Below are positions 24,042 to 34,299 of a stretch of 39,399 nt of DNA, in pieces. A model generated the notes under the pieces. The model searched no databases and was not told where the DNA came from. It saw only the letters and a program-made list of their open reading frames with translations. The stretch covers positions 1 to 39,399 of IMG/VR virus record IMGVR_UViG_3300012920_009833. The stretch is one strand, 5' to 3'. This stretch comes from a virus. Each line of letters opens with the position of its first letter. The stretch's first letter is position 1. Both the position numbers and the translations under genes were made by a program.

Positions 24042-27000
24042 ATGAGTATCAAAAAGTTATTTGACGACAAAAATCGTAAAAACTCTGGTAAGCTACTGAA
24101 AGCCAACAGTTTAAATACTTTGGCTAGAGAAGTGGAAGACCCGCAACAAATTGTGGAAGCTGAAAAGAAAAGACTTGAGTTTGTCCCCCCGGTGGACTAT
24201 TCAAGACCAGAGAATTTTGCAAAGTTTGGATCAGCCGAGGAATACTATAGAAACGCTTTTTCTCATGTTGTAAACTTTTATCCTTATGATGGTAGCAGCA
24301 GAGAAAAATTAAAGTTTGAAAATAGTTTAAATCCGTTTGAGAAATACATCTTTGACGTTAAATATCCAAAATCTACAGGGTTTGTTAATCTTGGTATTTC
24401 TTATGGCACCACTGGCTCGGCTATTGGTGGCTACTCGACCGCCACGGGTGGGAGTTTTATTATTGTAAAAGGTGGTCCACACCCTAGTCCTAATCTTGAT
24501 CGCTCAGGTAATCCTAAAATCAGAGACGGAAAAGCGAATGTATTTAAGACATCCGATTTAAAATCTAACAACTTATCATTCGGTGGACCAAGCGGATCTT
24601 CGGTAGAGTTTTGGTTTAAGAAAAAGAGTTTTACTGGGTCTGTCTCGCAGAGAGAAGTGGTATTAGATGTTTGGAATGGCGAACCAAGCGCCAGTGAGGC
24701 GTATGGTAGATTTACAATTGAGTTAAGCCGCTCAGCCGATAGATTTTATGTAACTCATCAATCTGGAACCAAGGGCGTGTTTAGACAAGGCGTACCACTT
24801 ACTGGTGGTTTATCTTTAGCTGACAATCAGTTTACACACTATGCCTTCTCTTTTCTCAGTTCTAGTACAGGCACTCAGATTGACTTTTATAAGAACGGTG
24901 AACCAGAGGGCAAACAAATACTCACAGGTCAAGGAATTGGTCTAGTAACAGGCACTTTAATTGCTCACATTGGTGCTCTTAGAACAAATCCATCTGGTAC
25001 CTCTACTTCTATCACAAGTGGCATGGGTAAACTATCAGCCTCCTTGGATGAATTTAGATACTGGAAACAGTTTAGAAAATCAGATGACATTGGGAGAAAC
25101 TGGTTTTCTAACGTTGATGGCGGCTCGAACCAAGAAGGTAGAAAGTCAAAACTTGGTGTATACTTTAAGTTTAATGAGGGGATAACGGAGAAAGATCAAA
25201 TTGATAAAGTTGTTCTTGATTATTCCGGTAGAATTAATAACGGCACCATTAGCGGTTATTCCGTTGGTACTAGGTCAACTAGTTCTGCTATTATGGAGTC
25301 CTCTGCTTCTGTAGTTGAATTTGGTGATCCGATTATTAGAACTTCTAATCCAATTTTAACCGGATCAAGAAATAGTTTGTTATCTGGTGGCATTGCTCAC
25401 GATCAAAACAATACATCAAATTTATTTTTTACTATGCCTACTTGGATTATTGAACAAGACGAAAATACCGGTGGTCAACTTAAACAACTAACTCAAATCA
25501 TATCAAGTTATTTTGATACTTTATACGCACAAATTAGCACACTGTCAAAAGTAAAAGATATTGGATACACTAGTGGTAGCAATAAGCCGTTTCCATATGG
25601 CGAAAGACTACTTGAATCTTTAGGGTTTGAAGCACCAGAGTTGTTTGCTAATGCTAGTGTTCTGGCACAAGTTTTACAAAAGGATGACAAGCGAGTCTTT
25701 GAGAGCAAACTTTACGACGTTAAGAATGAAATTTATAAAAACCTTTATAATAATGTTGTCTACTTGTACAAGTCAAAGGGCACTCACAAAAGCTTTAGAA
25801 ATTTAATACGATCTCTTGGCGTAGATGAAAAACTTGTAAAAGTTAAGACTTATGCTAATGACCAAACATACGAACTTAAGAGTCAATACCTAAGCTCTGT
25901 ATCTGATAAAAAGTATGTGGACGTTTCTGGTCTAAGAAGATACGATGACATGGAAGGTATCGTATACCAAAATTATAACACCGGATCTCTTGGGTCAGTA
26001 GGTATTCTTAGTGGGTCAAATATAAAAGACACAGCCATAACACTACAGGGTGAGTTTATTTTACCTCGCCGACCAGAGCCAGGAGAAAAACTGTACAAAG
26101 CTTTGACTAATGCTACGGCGTCTATGTTTGGATTTCACACCCCGGATAACTCGTCCCCTGTAAGCACAGGAAGAAAATGGGCAGATGCAGATAACGACTT
26201 TGGTTTGCAGGTATATTCGGTGCATTCAACAACGGACTATTCCGAGGTTATTTCTCCGATTCAAGCCTCTAGGGATGCTTATTTTATTATCAAGAATAGA
26301 GCAGGTGATGTGCTATTATCATCCTCAGTTGTGCGAAACGCATTTGATAATAGAAAGTGGAATATTGCATTACGATTAGCTCCGGCTAAAAGACCCTTTG
26401 CTGAGGGCGCTGGCGGCACGGAGCTTAGTGGTGCAACTGCTACTAAGTTCTCTTCTTCGTATACGCTAGATCTTTATGGCGTAAATATGTTACTGGGCGA
26501 GAAGCAGGCACACTTCTCAGCATCCGCAACACTAAATTATGCTACAGGTTCTAGTATCTTGATGTCCAATAAGGTTGTTTATGCTGGGGCTAGCAGAACA
26601 AACTTTACTGGTGCAGTGCTAACAAAGGCAGAAAGTAAATTTGCTAGTGTTCGTTTTTGGAATTCATTCCTTGATAACGAGACTATTAATGCACATGCTA
26701 TTGATGCTGATTCTTACGGGACTAAACACCCATTTAGAAATGAATATAATTTTGAAAGCACTCCAAGTGTTTATATTCCCTCTATTGAAACACTAGCACT
26801 ACATTGGGACTTCGCAAATGTCACTGGTAGTGATAGCGAAGGTAGGTTCAGAGTACTTGACTTTAGTTCAGGTTCTGTAGGTAACGAATATCAAGAAACA
26901 TATTTAGCAGCATTAAGCCAGAGTTTGCAGAAGCACAATGCTCGTGGTGACTTCTTTAAGGTAAAAGACAAGCCTGTAAGAAAAGAATTTGTTTACTCTG

Positions 27001-30000
27001 GCAAGTTGGGTTTGCCAGAAGAGCTTCATCCGCAAGATTTTGTCCAAGTGCTTACTACGGATGATGTACAATTTCAAAGAGATGATGTGCCAACGAGGTA
27101 TTTCTTTAATGTCGAGAAGAGCATGTACGATGCAATCTCAAACGAAATGTTAAGCTTCTTTGCGTCTATCGATGATTTTAATAATCTGATTGGTGAGCCG
27201 GTAAATAAATACCGTGCAGATTATAAAGACCTGTCAAAACTTAGAGAGATATTCTTTAGAAGAATTGAAAACACTCCAAATGTTGAAGCCTATGTCGATT
27301 ACTACAAGTGGCTTGACAGTGCGATTGGTAGTATGTTAACACAACTTTTCCCTGCCTCGGCTGGTGTGCCAGAGGAAGTTAAGAATATTATCGAAAGTCA
27401 CGTTCTAGAAAGAAATAAATATCAGTATGCTTATACACATCTTAAGAGAACAGAGCCAGAACCTATCGCTACGATTCAAGGTATCGAAGAGCGTTCTTAT
27501 AACTGGCGACTGGCACACGCACCACCCCGAACGGGTTCAAGAAAAGACGGTCCAGAAGAGCTAGCTGGTGATGGTCTCGGAAGCAGAGATCAGGATAGAA
27601 ACACTCAATGGTGGGCAAAGCGTGCCGAACGTGGGACAGGGATTCTTTCCGCTTCAATAATTGACAAAAACGTTGAGAGAACACCAAATAACTCAGATCA
27701 TTTATCGGGAACCCTTAATACAAGATCTAGAATCTTTACAACTATTAAGAGAACCGAAGATCACAAAGGTTATGCTAAGACGAGTTTGCAACTAAGCAGA
27801 TTTATACGTCAAGGTTCAAACCAGTTCCAACCTAAAGATAGAACCGCTCCAACAGAACAAATCTTAATTGACCGATTTGAAACGATCGAGAGCGAAGACG
27901 ACCTAATCCAAAGAGACGAATATGGTCACCCAGTTGGGCTAAAAAGAAAAGTTCCATTTAGAGCCAAGAAGAACGGATCGCTTGTTAAGGGTGAACTGTT
28001 TACACCGTTTACTGTTCAGAGTTCTAGTGTGGAAACTGGGTATCAACACAGCTTATTAACAGCGGGCATTAGAAAGGTTGATTTCTCTGGTTACCATGAA
28101 GACTCTGATGGTATGGATGGATTTGAAGACGGAATGCAGGGACCGTTTACCAGGCAACATGTCGGCGGCAGACAATACAGGAATCAACTTAATCATCTAA
28201 TGTTCCCACCAACTAGATCTGATTCTGTGGTGTCCGAACACACAGTTGACATTACTAATCGTCGAGAAGGTTTTACCTTAGATCTTAAAGGCAATGGCAC
28301 CGCATCGATCAATAGAGTTATTACCGGATCAACGCCCAAGGGTCACTTCCTTCGTGGGGTTGGTAACAGGACAGTTTTAAATATTGCAAACATTAAAACT
28401 ACAGCGTCAGCAGTTATTGTAGGAAACTTCCAAAACACATATGAAGTTGTGCAAACTAGCGACAGATCAATTAACAATTTAGATTATCGCAAGAACACAG
28501 CTAACTATACCTCCAACGCATCGTCCTCACCATATGTTGCCGGTATTGTTGACTTTTTGATTCCAAACAGAACAGTTACAAAGGGTGTGTTTGTGGAGAG
28601 GTTCTCTTCACCAGGGGGTATTGAAACACAAACACCTGCATATCTCGATAGAGAAACACAACAATTTTCTGCAAACAATGCCTTGACATTCAGAAACATT
28701 TCTGTTAGAAATATTTTAAACTCACAGCTTAGAACACACCAAGCCTTTGGTGGTTTTATCCCAGGCATCTGGGGCGGACTAAGTGTTTCAGGTACCAGAG
28801 TTCAGGGTAAGGGCTATAGGAATCTTCCGGGCGGTGTATCGACCGCCGAGCTATCTTTGCCTGATCACCTAGAATATTTGACAACAGGCAGCCAGGCTGG
28901 TTCAATTGATGAATTTATTGCCTCTGCACACAAAGTGCAAAGAAACGGTTTGTTGCGATTTGAGTACGGCGCACCTAATGCTGCATCGTCACCTGAGATA
29001 GAAGACTTGCATGGTGTAGCAAATCGTGTTGTCTATGTTACGGGTGCATCATACGATAACGCTTTTGTGTCGCACCCCATCCCACGGGCGGATAGAACTG
29101 CTTGGTTTATGAACATGTCCGGTGCTGATGCAGCACATATGGCGGGCGGTAGTGGATATGCAGCCGGCGAATCTTTGTACGACACCTGGGTAAGAAACAG
29201 TAGTTTGTATCCAACTGGTGGCATTGCTGTTCCAAGTCCTAGCTTAATATCAGGTACTTATTACACAGCTAGTAGTGGCTTGAACGCCTCTAGGGATGAT
29301 AATGTATTTGAAATAGATCACCTTCAGGGTGGAGTTCTTGGCAGATTTCAAAAACTATCGACAGATACTCCTGGCGATGAAGTTCCATCTGATGCTGATT
29401 TTGGCTCTCTTTTTGATCAAAGGTTTGATGGCGGCTTGCCCTTTGCATCCGGTGGTGGTAAGCCAGGAGTTCCTCTTAACGCACCAAACCCAGGTGTTCC
29501 TGCGGGTGATTGGCGAATGGATCGAGAAAGATATGTCAATCATGTTCTTGGTGCAGGGACTACCGGTAAAGCACCAACACAGGCAGAATTAGATAGTTAT
29601 CGATCATCCTCAATCCAAATCTCACGTCAAGATCAAAATAAAATGATTTGGAAATGGGCTGCTGATATCCGTGCTTTTGTTCCATTTACACAATTAAGGC
29701 AATACGATTTACATCCGCTTTCAAGGAAAAGACGTGGATCTAAATTTATGAACACAATACGATTAGTTACAAAGCAAAACCAAGCCAATGATCCTCAAGC
29801 TCCTGTGATTGAGGTTGCAGAAGAATTTACAGAATCGCCTGTGTCTATTAATCAAAAGCCTGATGAAATGGATATTGTTGTTGCTAACTTTGCAGAGGCT
29901 AACAATGATCCGCTAGATACAGCTTTAAACACAAACATCAATCAAGCTTTGCAAAGAAATGTTTTTTCTGAGCAAACAATTACTTTTTCTGAGGGTAATA

Positions 30001-33000
30001 TTCGTCAAGGATTTTCTAATGTTTTACTTGACAAAAAATTACAAAGGGGTAAAAACACCCAGACGCCTTACACCTATATGACAAGGTTAAGAAAAGACGC
30101 ACCGTTTCAGCAGTATTTAAATGGTATTTATGCTGTGACAAGATATAAACATGAAGAAGTTGTTCTCCCAAGGGACAAATTCTCAACACTGTCGGGTACA
30201 AGGCGAAGAGAAAATTATAGATTCCCATCTTGGGCAAATGACCGGATTGACCCAGATAACATTTTAGATACGCCATTTGCTGGGTTTCTTGGGAATACAG
30301 CAACCTCGACTAATAATATGTCATCGTCTGCTGAGCATATTAAATCACTGGTTGACACCGTGGCAAACAGGGAAAAGTTTACACCTCAAACACCAAGATA
30401 CAAGCTTTGGAGCTTTCATCCAAACCCTGTGTCCTCATCTTTCACTGTTAGACCAAAGAATCAACTAAGTGAAAACACCTCAGATGAAATGTCTCAAGCT
30501 AGAAATTGTTTTGGGCTTACTAGGCGCAAACAATCACCAGTTATGCAGTTCCAACATAATAGAAGCAGAATTACCGAGATTGAGTCTTATTATAGCAAAT
30601 TTTTTACAACTGATACTTTCGTAAACAAGAGTGGTTCGGCGTGGCCACTAGACTCATTTATGTTTTCTGACGCAGCCCTTAATACTGAGGGTTCAGGTTC
30701 GGTTTCCTTTGGTAGACTCGGCGTAACAGGTACAGCAATTGTCCATACTTTCCCAGCCGGAGAGCTAATGATGGTCCCATGGGACCCTATTGAATACTCT
30801 GGTAGTGTTGTTGCGTTTATGAGTGAAGAAAGATCAGGTCATCACTTTACACACCATACCGCTTCTAAACACAGAGCCATTGTCCGAGTTGCAGATTCAT
30901 CTTCTGTAGCAATTTCTGACTATGACAGATATATTATGCCAAAGTATGTTTACTCTGTAGCTAGTTCTCCTCATTTGTCTTTAACACATGAAAAGCACGC
31001 CGAGGCTGGACACTCTGTTGCTCTATCCGGTAACAATCCTGGCGTTTCTGATAACTTTGGACCGTTGGCTATGATTGCACATTCTCCGGGGGGTCCAACA
31101 ACAAGACCCCCTTGGATGGCTTATAGGAGAAGATATGATGCCGTTAATAGGTTAAACTCCCCTGATTCAGATAGTAGTATTAAATATATTCCAAAATTAC
31201 TGCCGTCTCAGAGAGGTCCATTTTATAACACCTATGGTGACTTTAAGAAAGATGTCGAAAGTGCAGGCAAGGATTATACTATTCTTGCGGAATATAAAAA
31301 CAGCGATCATGTCCTTGATAGACTTAAGAACAAGCAGGGTGATAATTTTGTTTTCTCTGAAAATATGTTTAATCTGACAGGAGCCGCAGTATCATCCTCT
31401 GGTCAAGATGGATTTATATCAAGGTTTATGTTGTCTGATTTATTTCAGCAAGGTGAAAAACTTTTGCTGGATGATCTTGATGCTCTTAGTAGACCAACAG
31501 ATTATTTGATCAAAACAAACACGGTGCAAAAGCTTTTACCTTACCATGGTTTTTATCCAGTAAATAGAACATTGCAAATTGCAACTTTGTTCTCCCAGTC
31601 TTATGTTGGCAATATAACAGGATCTGATAGTATAATTCTTGGTGGTGGAGGCGCATCAATAGAACGCCCAAGAGCATATCAAACACTTATCGACCCGCTG
31701 TTCGCCCCTGGGATTTTATATAATAGTATTAGATATGGTGTGGCAGTCGATCATCCAGTTAGGACAGTTGACCAATCATATGGGTTTAGTGTTACAGGTT
31801 CTCATAAGCGTCCTTTGGGTGGGGTGCTGTCTGCGTCCGTTGGTTTGTTATTGCCATCGGGATCTGTGCCTTACCAGATTGCTGCGGGAACAAGGTGCTT
31901 CCCAGCCGGACCAGATGAATTTGACGTTCAGAAAGACGATGATGCGATTGCTAACAACACTAGAGCAGTCAAATCGTTTTTCTATGGTCGTAGGCTACCG
32001 TTTGATACTCTTTTAAATCCAAAGCAATTTATAGGTCCAAAAACGCCTTTAGTAGATTATCATATTGATGCTACGTTTGCACAAAAGGTTACAGCTAGTA
32101 TTTCTGACGATGCCTCAGCACCAGATGACACTCCTTTCCGTAGTGCAATGGGTAATTTCCTGGGTTCTGTGCCAGACTTTTTCTTGGAAAATGAAGGTGT
32201 GACTATGGTGGTTGGGAAGCCAGAGGACCCTCAAAATATAACTGTTTTGTCGGGTGCTATGTATGTGGGCGAAGTTGTGCTCCGACAAACACCAAACTTT
32301 AATATCTATAGTAATCCTCAAGCTAATGGACCAGCAACAGCAACTGGATCAATCGGGTGGAGTGCTCTTGACACCTACATTAAAACAATTGCCAGTAAGC
32401 ACAATGCACACACCCCATTAAAAGGTCCTGACGGCGTGACACGTCACGACCAATGGCCAAAACACCATGGTGAATTTGCTCCTCATACCGCACCATATTA
32501 TTATGGTCCCTCTGTGGCTAGGTTCACATACATTGCCCCAGGTGTAGACGCTCAAGGGAACGCACTAAGAACAGATGAGGCTACAAGTGTAACACTTAAG
32601 CAAATCATTCAGGGGTGCAAAATTGATTTTCTCAACGAAGATAGTTGGAAGTACGATTGTGATCACTCTGGCACGGTTGTAATTCCACCTTATGGCTGGA
32701 ATCGAGCTTGGGCAAACAGAATGAATCTTGATGCAACACTTGTTCTAGACAATAGACATGCTGGCATTGAACCACAAAATTCTTGGGCTATTGGCACAAG
32801 GTGGGAAAGCCCAGTTCTTGATTTCCCAAATACCTCTTGGCATGATGATGAGGGTAGTAATGAGGTAGGGCACCCGTTTGCGGAGCGACCACAAGGGTCT
32901 TACAATTTTTCCTCATCAATTAAAAACGGAGAATTTAATAGGGTAGACAGAAATTTAAGTGCAGCGCCACACACATATGGAATGTGGCACCAGTATGGAA

Positions 33001-34268
33001 TTCTTCCATTCGAGGGTGAAGGCGTATTTATGGAACTGAACAACGTTGATCCTGACGAGCAGCAATTAGTCAGAAGAATTATTTCTAACGGCTTTGAAAG
33101 AAATGTGCAAGATAGTGTTGATGATACCAAGTCATCTGGTTCAGCCCTTTCTATAACTTCAAAACATTTTGAATATAGGTTTAGTGTGGATGAGGATAAT
33201 AGAACATCAATTGAAGAGTTTGGTGGTATTGTTTCTAACAACCACAGCATAGATGGTTTATTGTCGATTGATAGGTTCCGAGTTGACGCCTCTGGTAGTA
33301 TTTACAATCCAAATGTTTACTTGGTTCCTAAAATTAATGATAGCGAAAAGCCTAGGATTAAACACTTAAAAGGTTCGCTGTGGACACTAGCTGGATTTAA
33401 GCAAGAAGACATTGGTAAAAGATTTCAAATAGGTAAAGTTGCCACGAGTAAAACTATCTCTGAGGCTATTGTAGCTATTCCGTTTGTTAACACAGATGGA
33501 GAGGAATTTGAGTTTATTACAATACCTCCTCCAAGACGAGGGGAAAACGAAGGACCTCAAGTGGCAAAACTTAGGGAGAAACTAGCACAGTATAATTTAC
33601 CTCCCGCTTTGGAAAGAAATCTGTCAGTGCTCATTCCCAATGAATTTCCATTCACCCCAGATGGGTTTGATTTCTCACAGCCACGTTTAGATACAGAGAA
33701 AAGACCTTTTGCTATTTACTTGTTTGAATTTAATATGGAACTTAACCAACAAGACATTGTTGATATCTGGAATAATGTTATGCCTCGTGCATCAGTAAAA
33801 ACCTTGGGAGAGGAAACTAACGGCACGGTCTTTAGTGTTGATCATGCTATTCCCTGTGCAGATTTTACGGCGGAGTCCATTGGCAGAATTGACCGCCGGC
33901 TTAGGGACTTAATCGATATTCAAAATCCTCAAATTCTAGGAGCAGCACCAGGTCTAGACGATAGAGTCAGGTGGATGGTGTTTAAGGTTAAGAGAAGATC
34001 TGTGCAAAGCTATGAGGAGATGATCCAAAACAGCTTGCTTAATGCGGGCGCTATTGATGAAAGCGAGGCACCAGTTTTGAGGGGACCAAAAGCTTATGGA
34101 AAAAGAGAAAGAAACTTTAACTGGCCATATGATTTCTTTTCGATGATTGAAATGGCTAAGATTACAACTGGTGTGCAGTTCAGACCAGACGTTAGTGAGA
34201 TTGATGTAGCTGGCGACTTCAAAGTTAAGCAACCAGAAATTGGTGGCGGCGGCAGAGAAGAAGATTGA
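24042..34268 (+). CDS. Giant tail/baseplate protein with LamG-like domains (3408 aa)
   Basis: One uninterrupted frame of 3408 residues, a quarter of the window. Residues 55-115 contain FGSAEEYYRNAFSHVVNFYP and a YPKSTGF segment. A LamG/concanavalin-like domain follows (about 180-350: SSVEFWFKKKSF, HYAFSF, SASLDEFRYWKQFRK). Residues about 465-610 are helical (KLYDVKNEIYKNLYNNVVYL, KSKGTHKSFRNLIRSLGV) and could be the baseplate attachment part. A second LamG-like unit lies at about 720-895 (KFASVRFWNSFLDNETI). The remaining 2500 residues are rich in Ser, Asn, Gly, Arg and aromatic residues and have no recognised domain. The C-terminus (about 3110-3400) returns to a compact mixed fold. It likely forms peripheral baseplate structure or adhesins. 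It occupies the gp7/gp8 region of T4-like order. Confidence 0.75.
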   Translation: MSIKKLFDDKNRKNSGKLLKANSLNTLAREVEDPQQIVEAEKKRLEFVPPVDYSRPENFAKFGSAEEYYRNAFSHVVNFYPYDGSSREKLKFENSLNPFEKYIFDVKYPKSTGFVNLGISYGTTGSAIGGYSTATGGSFIIVKGGPHPSPNLDRSGNPKIRDGKANVFKTSDLKSNNLSFGGPSGSSVEFWFKKKSFTGSVSQREVVLDVWNGEPSASEAYGRFTIELSRSADRFYVTHQSGTKGVFRQGVPLTGGLSLADNQFTHYAFSFLSSSTGTQIDFYKNGEPEGKQILTGQGIGLVTGTLIAHIGALRTNPSGTSTSITSGMGKLSASLDEFRYWKQFRKSDDIGRNWFSNVDGGSNQEGRKSKLGVYFKFNEGITEKDQIDKVVLDYSGRINNGTISGYSVGTRSTSSAIMESSASVVEFGDPIIRTSNPILTGSRNSLLSGGIAHDQNNTSNLFFTMPTWIIEQDENTGGQLKQLTQIISSYFDTLYAQISTLSKVKDIGYTSGSNKPFPYGERLLESLGFEAPELFANASVLAQVLQKDDKRVFESKLYDVKNEIYKNLYNNVVYLYKSKGTHKSFRNLIRSLGVDEKLVKVKTYANDQTYELKSQYLSSVSDKKYVDVSGLRRYDDMEGIVYQNYNTGSLGSVGILSGSNIKDTAITLQGEFILPRRPEPGEKLYKALTNATASMFGFHTPDNSSPVSTGRKWADADNDFGLQVYSVHSTTDYSEVISPIQASRDAYFIIKNRAGDVLLSSSVVRNAFDNRKWNIALRLAPAKRPFAEGAGGTELSGATATKFSSSYTLDLYGVNMLLGEKQAHFSASATLNYATGSSILMSNKVVYAGASRTNFTGAVLTKAESKFASVRFWNSFLDNETINAHAIDADSYGTKHPFRNEYNFESTPSVYIPSIETLALHWDFANVTGSDSEGRFRVLDFSSGSVGNEYQETYLAALSQSLQKHNARGDFFKVKDKPVRKEFVYSGKLGLPEELHPQDFVQVLTTDDVQFQRDDVPTRYFFNVEKSMYDAISNEMLSFFASIDDFNNLIGEPVNKYRADYKDLSKLREIFFRRIENTPNVEAYVDYYKWLDSAIGSMLTQLFPASAGVPEEVKNIIESHVLERNKYQYAYTHLKRTEPEPIATIQGIEERSYNWRLAHAPPRTGSRKDGPEELAGDGLGSRDQDRNTQWWAKRAERGTGILSASIIDKNVERTPNNSDHLSGTLNTRSRIFTTIKRTEDHKGYAKTSLQLSRFIRQGSNQFQPKDRTAPTEQILIDRFETIESEDDLIQRDEYGHPVGLKRKVPFRAKKNGSLVKGELFTPFTVQSSSVETGYQHSLLTAGIRKVDFSGYHEDSDGMDGFEDGMQGPFTRQHVGGRQYRNQLNHLMFPPTRSDSVVSEHTVDITNRREGFTLDLKGNGTASINRVITGSTPKGHFLRGVGNRTVLNIANIKTTASAVIVGNFQNTYEVVQTSDRSINNLDYRKNTANYTSNASSSPYVAGIVDFLIPNRTVTKGVFVERFSSPGGIETQTPAYLDRETQQFSANNALTFRNISVRNILNSQLRTHQAFGGFIPGIWGGLSVSGTRVQGKGYRNLPGGVSTAELSLPDHLEYLTTGSQAGSIDEFIASAHKVQRNGLLRFEYGAPNAASSPEIEDLHGVANRVVYVTGASYDNAFVSHPIPRADRTAWFMNMSGADAAHMAGGSGYAAGESLYDTWVRNSSLYPTGGIAVPSPSLISGTYYTASSGLNASRDDNVFEIDHLQGGVLGRFQKLSTDTPGDEVPSDADFGSLFDQRFDGGLPFASGGGKPGVPLNAPNPGVPAGDWRMDRERYVNHVLGAGTTGKAPTQAELDSYRSSSIQISRQDQNKMIWKWAADIRAFVPFTQLRQYDLHPLSRKRRGSKFMNTIRLVTKQNQANDPQAPVIEVAEEFTESPVSINQKPDEMDIVVANFAEANNDPLDTALNTNINQALQRNVFSEQTITFSEGNIRQGFSNVLLDKKLQRGKNTQTPYTYMTRLRKDAPFQQYLNGIYAVTRYKHEEVVLPRDKFSTLSGTRRRENYRFPSWANDRIDPDNILDTPFAGFLGNTATSTNNMSSSAEHIKSLVDTVANREKFTPQTPRYKLWSFHPNPVSSSFTVRPKNQLSENTSDEMSQARNCFGLTRRKQSPVMQFQHNRSRITEIESYYSKFFTTDTFVNKSGSAWPLDSFMFSDAALNTEGSGSVSFGRLGVTGTAIVHTFPAGELMMVPWDPIEYSGSVVAFMSEERSGHHFTHHTASKHRAIVRVADSSSVAISDYDRYIMPKYVYSVASSPHLSLTHEKHAEAGHSVALSGNNPGVSDNFGPLAMIAHSPGGPTTRPPWMAYRRRYDAVNRLNSPDSDSSIKYIPKLLPSQRGPFYNTYGDFKKDVESAGKDYTILAEYKNSDHVLDRLKNKQGDNFVFSENMFNLTGAAVSSSGQDGFISRFMLSDLFQQGEKLLLDDLDALSRPTDYLIKTNTVQKLLPYHGFYPVNRTLQIATLFSQSYVGNITGSDSIILGGGGASIERPRAYQTLIDPLFAPGILYNSIRYGVAVDHPVRTVDQSYGFSVTGSHKRPLGGVLSASVGLLLPSGSVPYQIAAGTRCFPAGPDEFDVQKDDDAIANNTRAVKSFFYGRRLPFDTLLNPKQFIGPKTPLVDYHIDATFAQKVTASISDDASAPDDTPFRSAMGNFLGSVPDFFLENEGVTMVVGKPEDPQNITVLSGAMYVGEVVLRQTPNFNIYSNPQANGPATATGSIGWSALDTYIKTIASKHNAHTPLKGPDGVTRHDQWPKHHGEFAPHTAPYYYGPSVARFTYIAPGVDAQGNALRTDEATSVTLKQIIQGCKIDFLNEDSWKYDCDHSGTVVIPPYGWNRAWANRMNLDATLVLDNRHAGIEPQNSWAIGTRWESPVLDFPNTSWHDDEGSNEVGHPFAERPQGSYNFSSSIKNGEFNRVDRNLSAAPHTYGMWHQYGILPFEGEGVFMELNNVDPDEQQLVRRIISNGFERNVQDSVDDTKSSGSALSITSKHFEYRFSVDEDNRTSIEEFGGIVSNNHSIDGLLSIDRFRVDASGSIYNPNVYLVPKINDSEKPRIKHLKGSLWTLAGFKQEDIGKRFQIGKVATSKTISEAIVAIPFVNTDGEEFEFITIPPPRRGENEGPQVAKLREKLAQYNLPPALERNLSVLIPNEFPFTPDGFDFSQPRLDTEKRPFAIYLFEFNMELNQQDIVDIWNNVMPRASVKTLGEETNGTVFSVDHAIPCADFTAESIGRIDRRLRDLIDIQNPQILGAAPGLDDRVRWMVFKVKRRSVQSYEEMIQNSLLNAGAIDESEAPVLRGPKAYGKRERNFNWPYDFFSMIEMAKITTGVQFRPDVSEIDVAGDFKVKQPEIGGGGREED

Positions 34269-34299
34269 TAAGAATATTTGACGGGGAAATACTTAATAC

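Noticed and set aside
34269-34299. Possible promoter or terminator in the gap after the giant gene
   Set aside because: The 31 bases contain no hairpin with a T-run and no promoter-like box beyond AT-richness.
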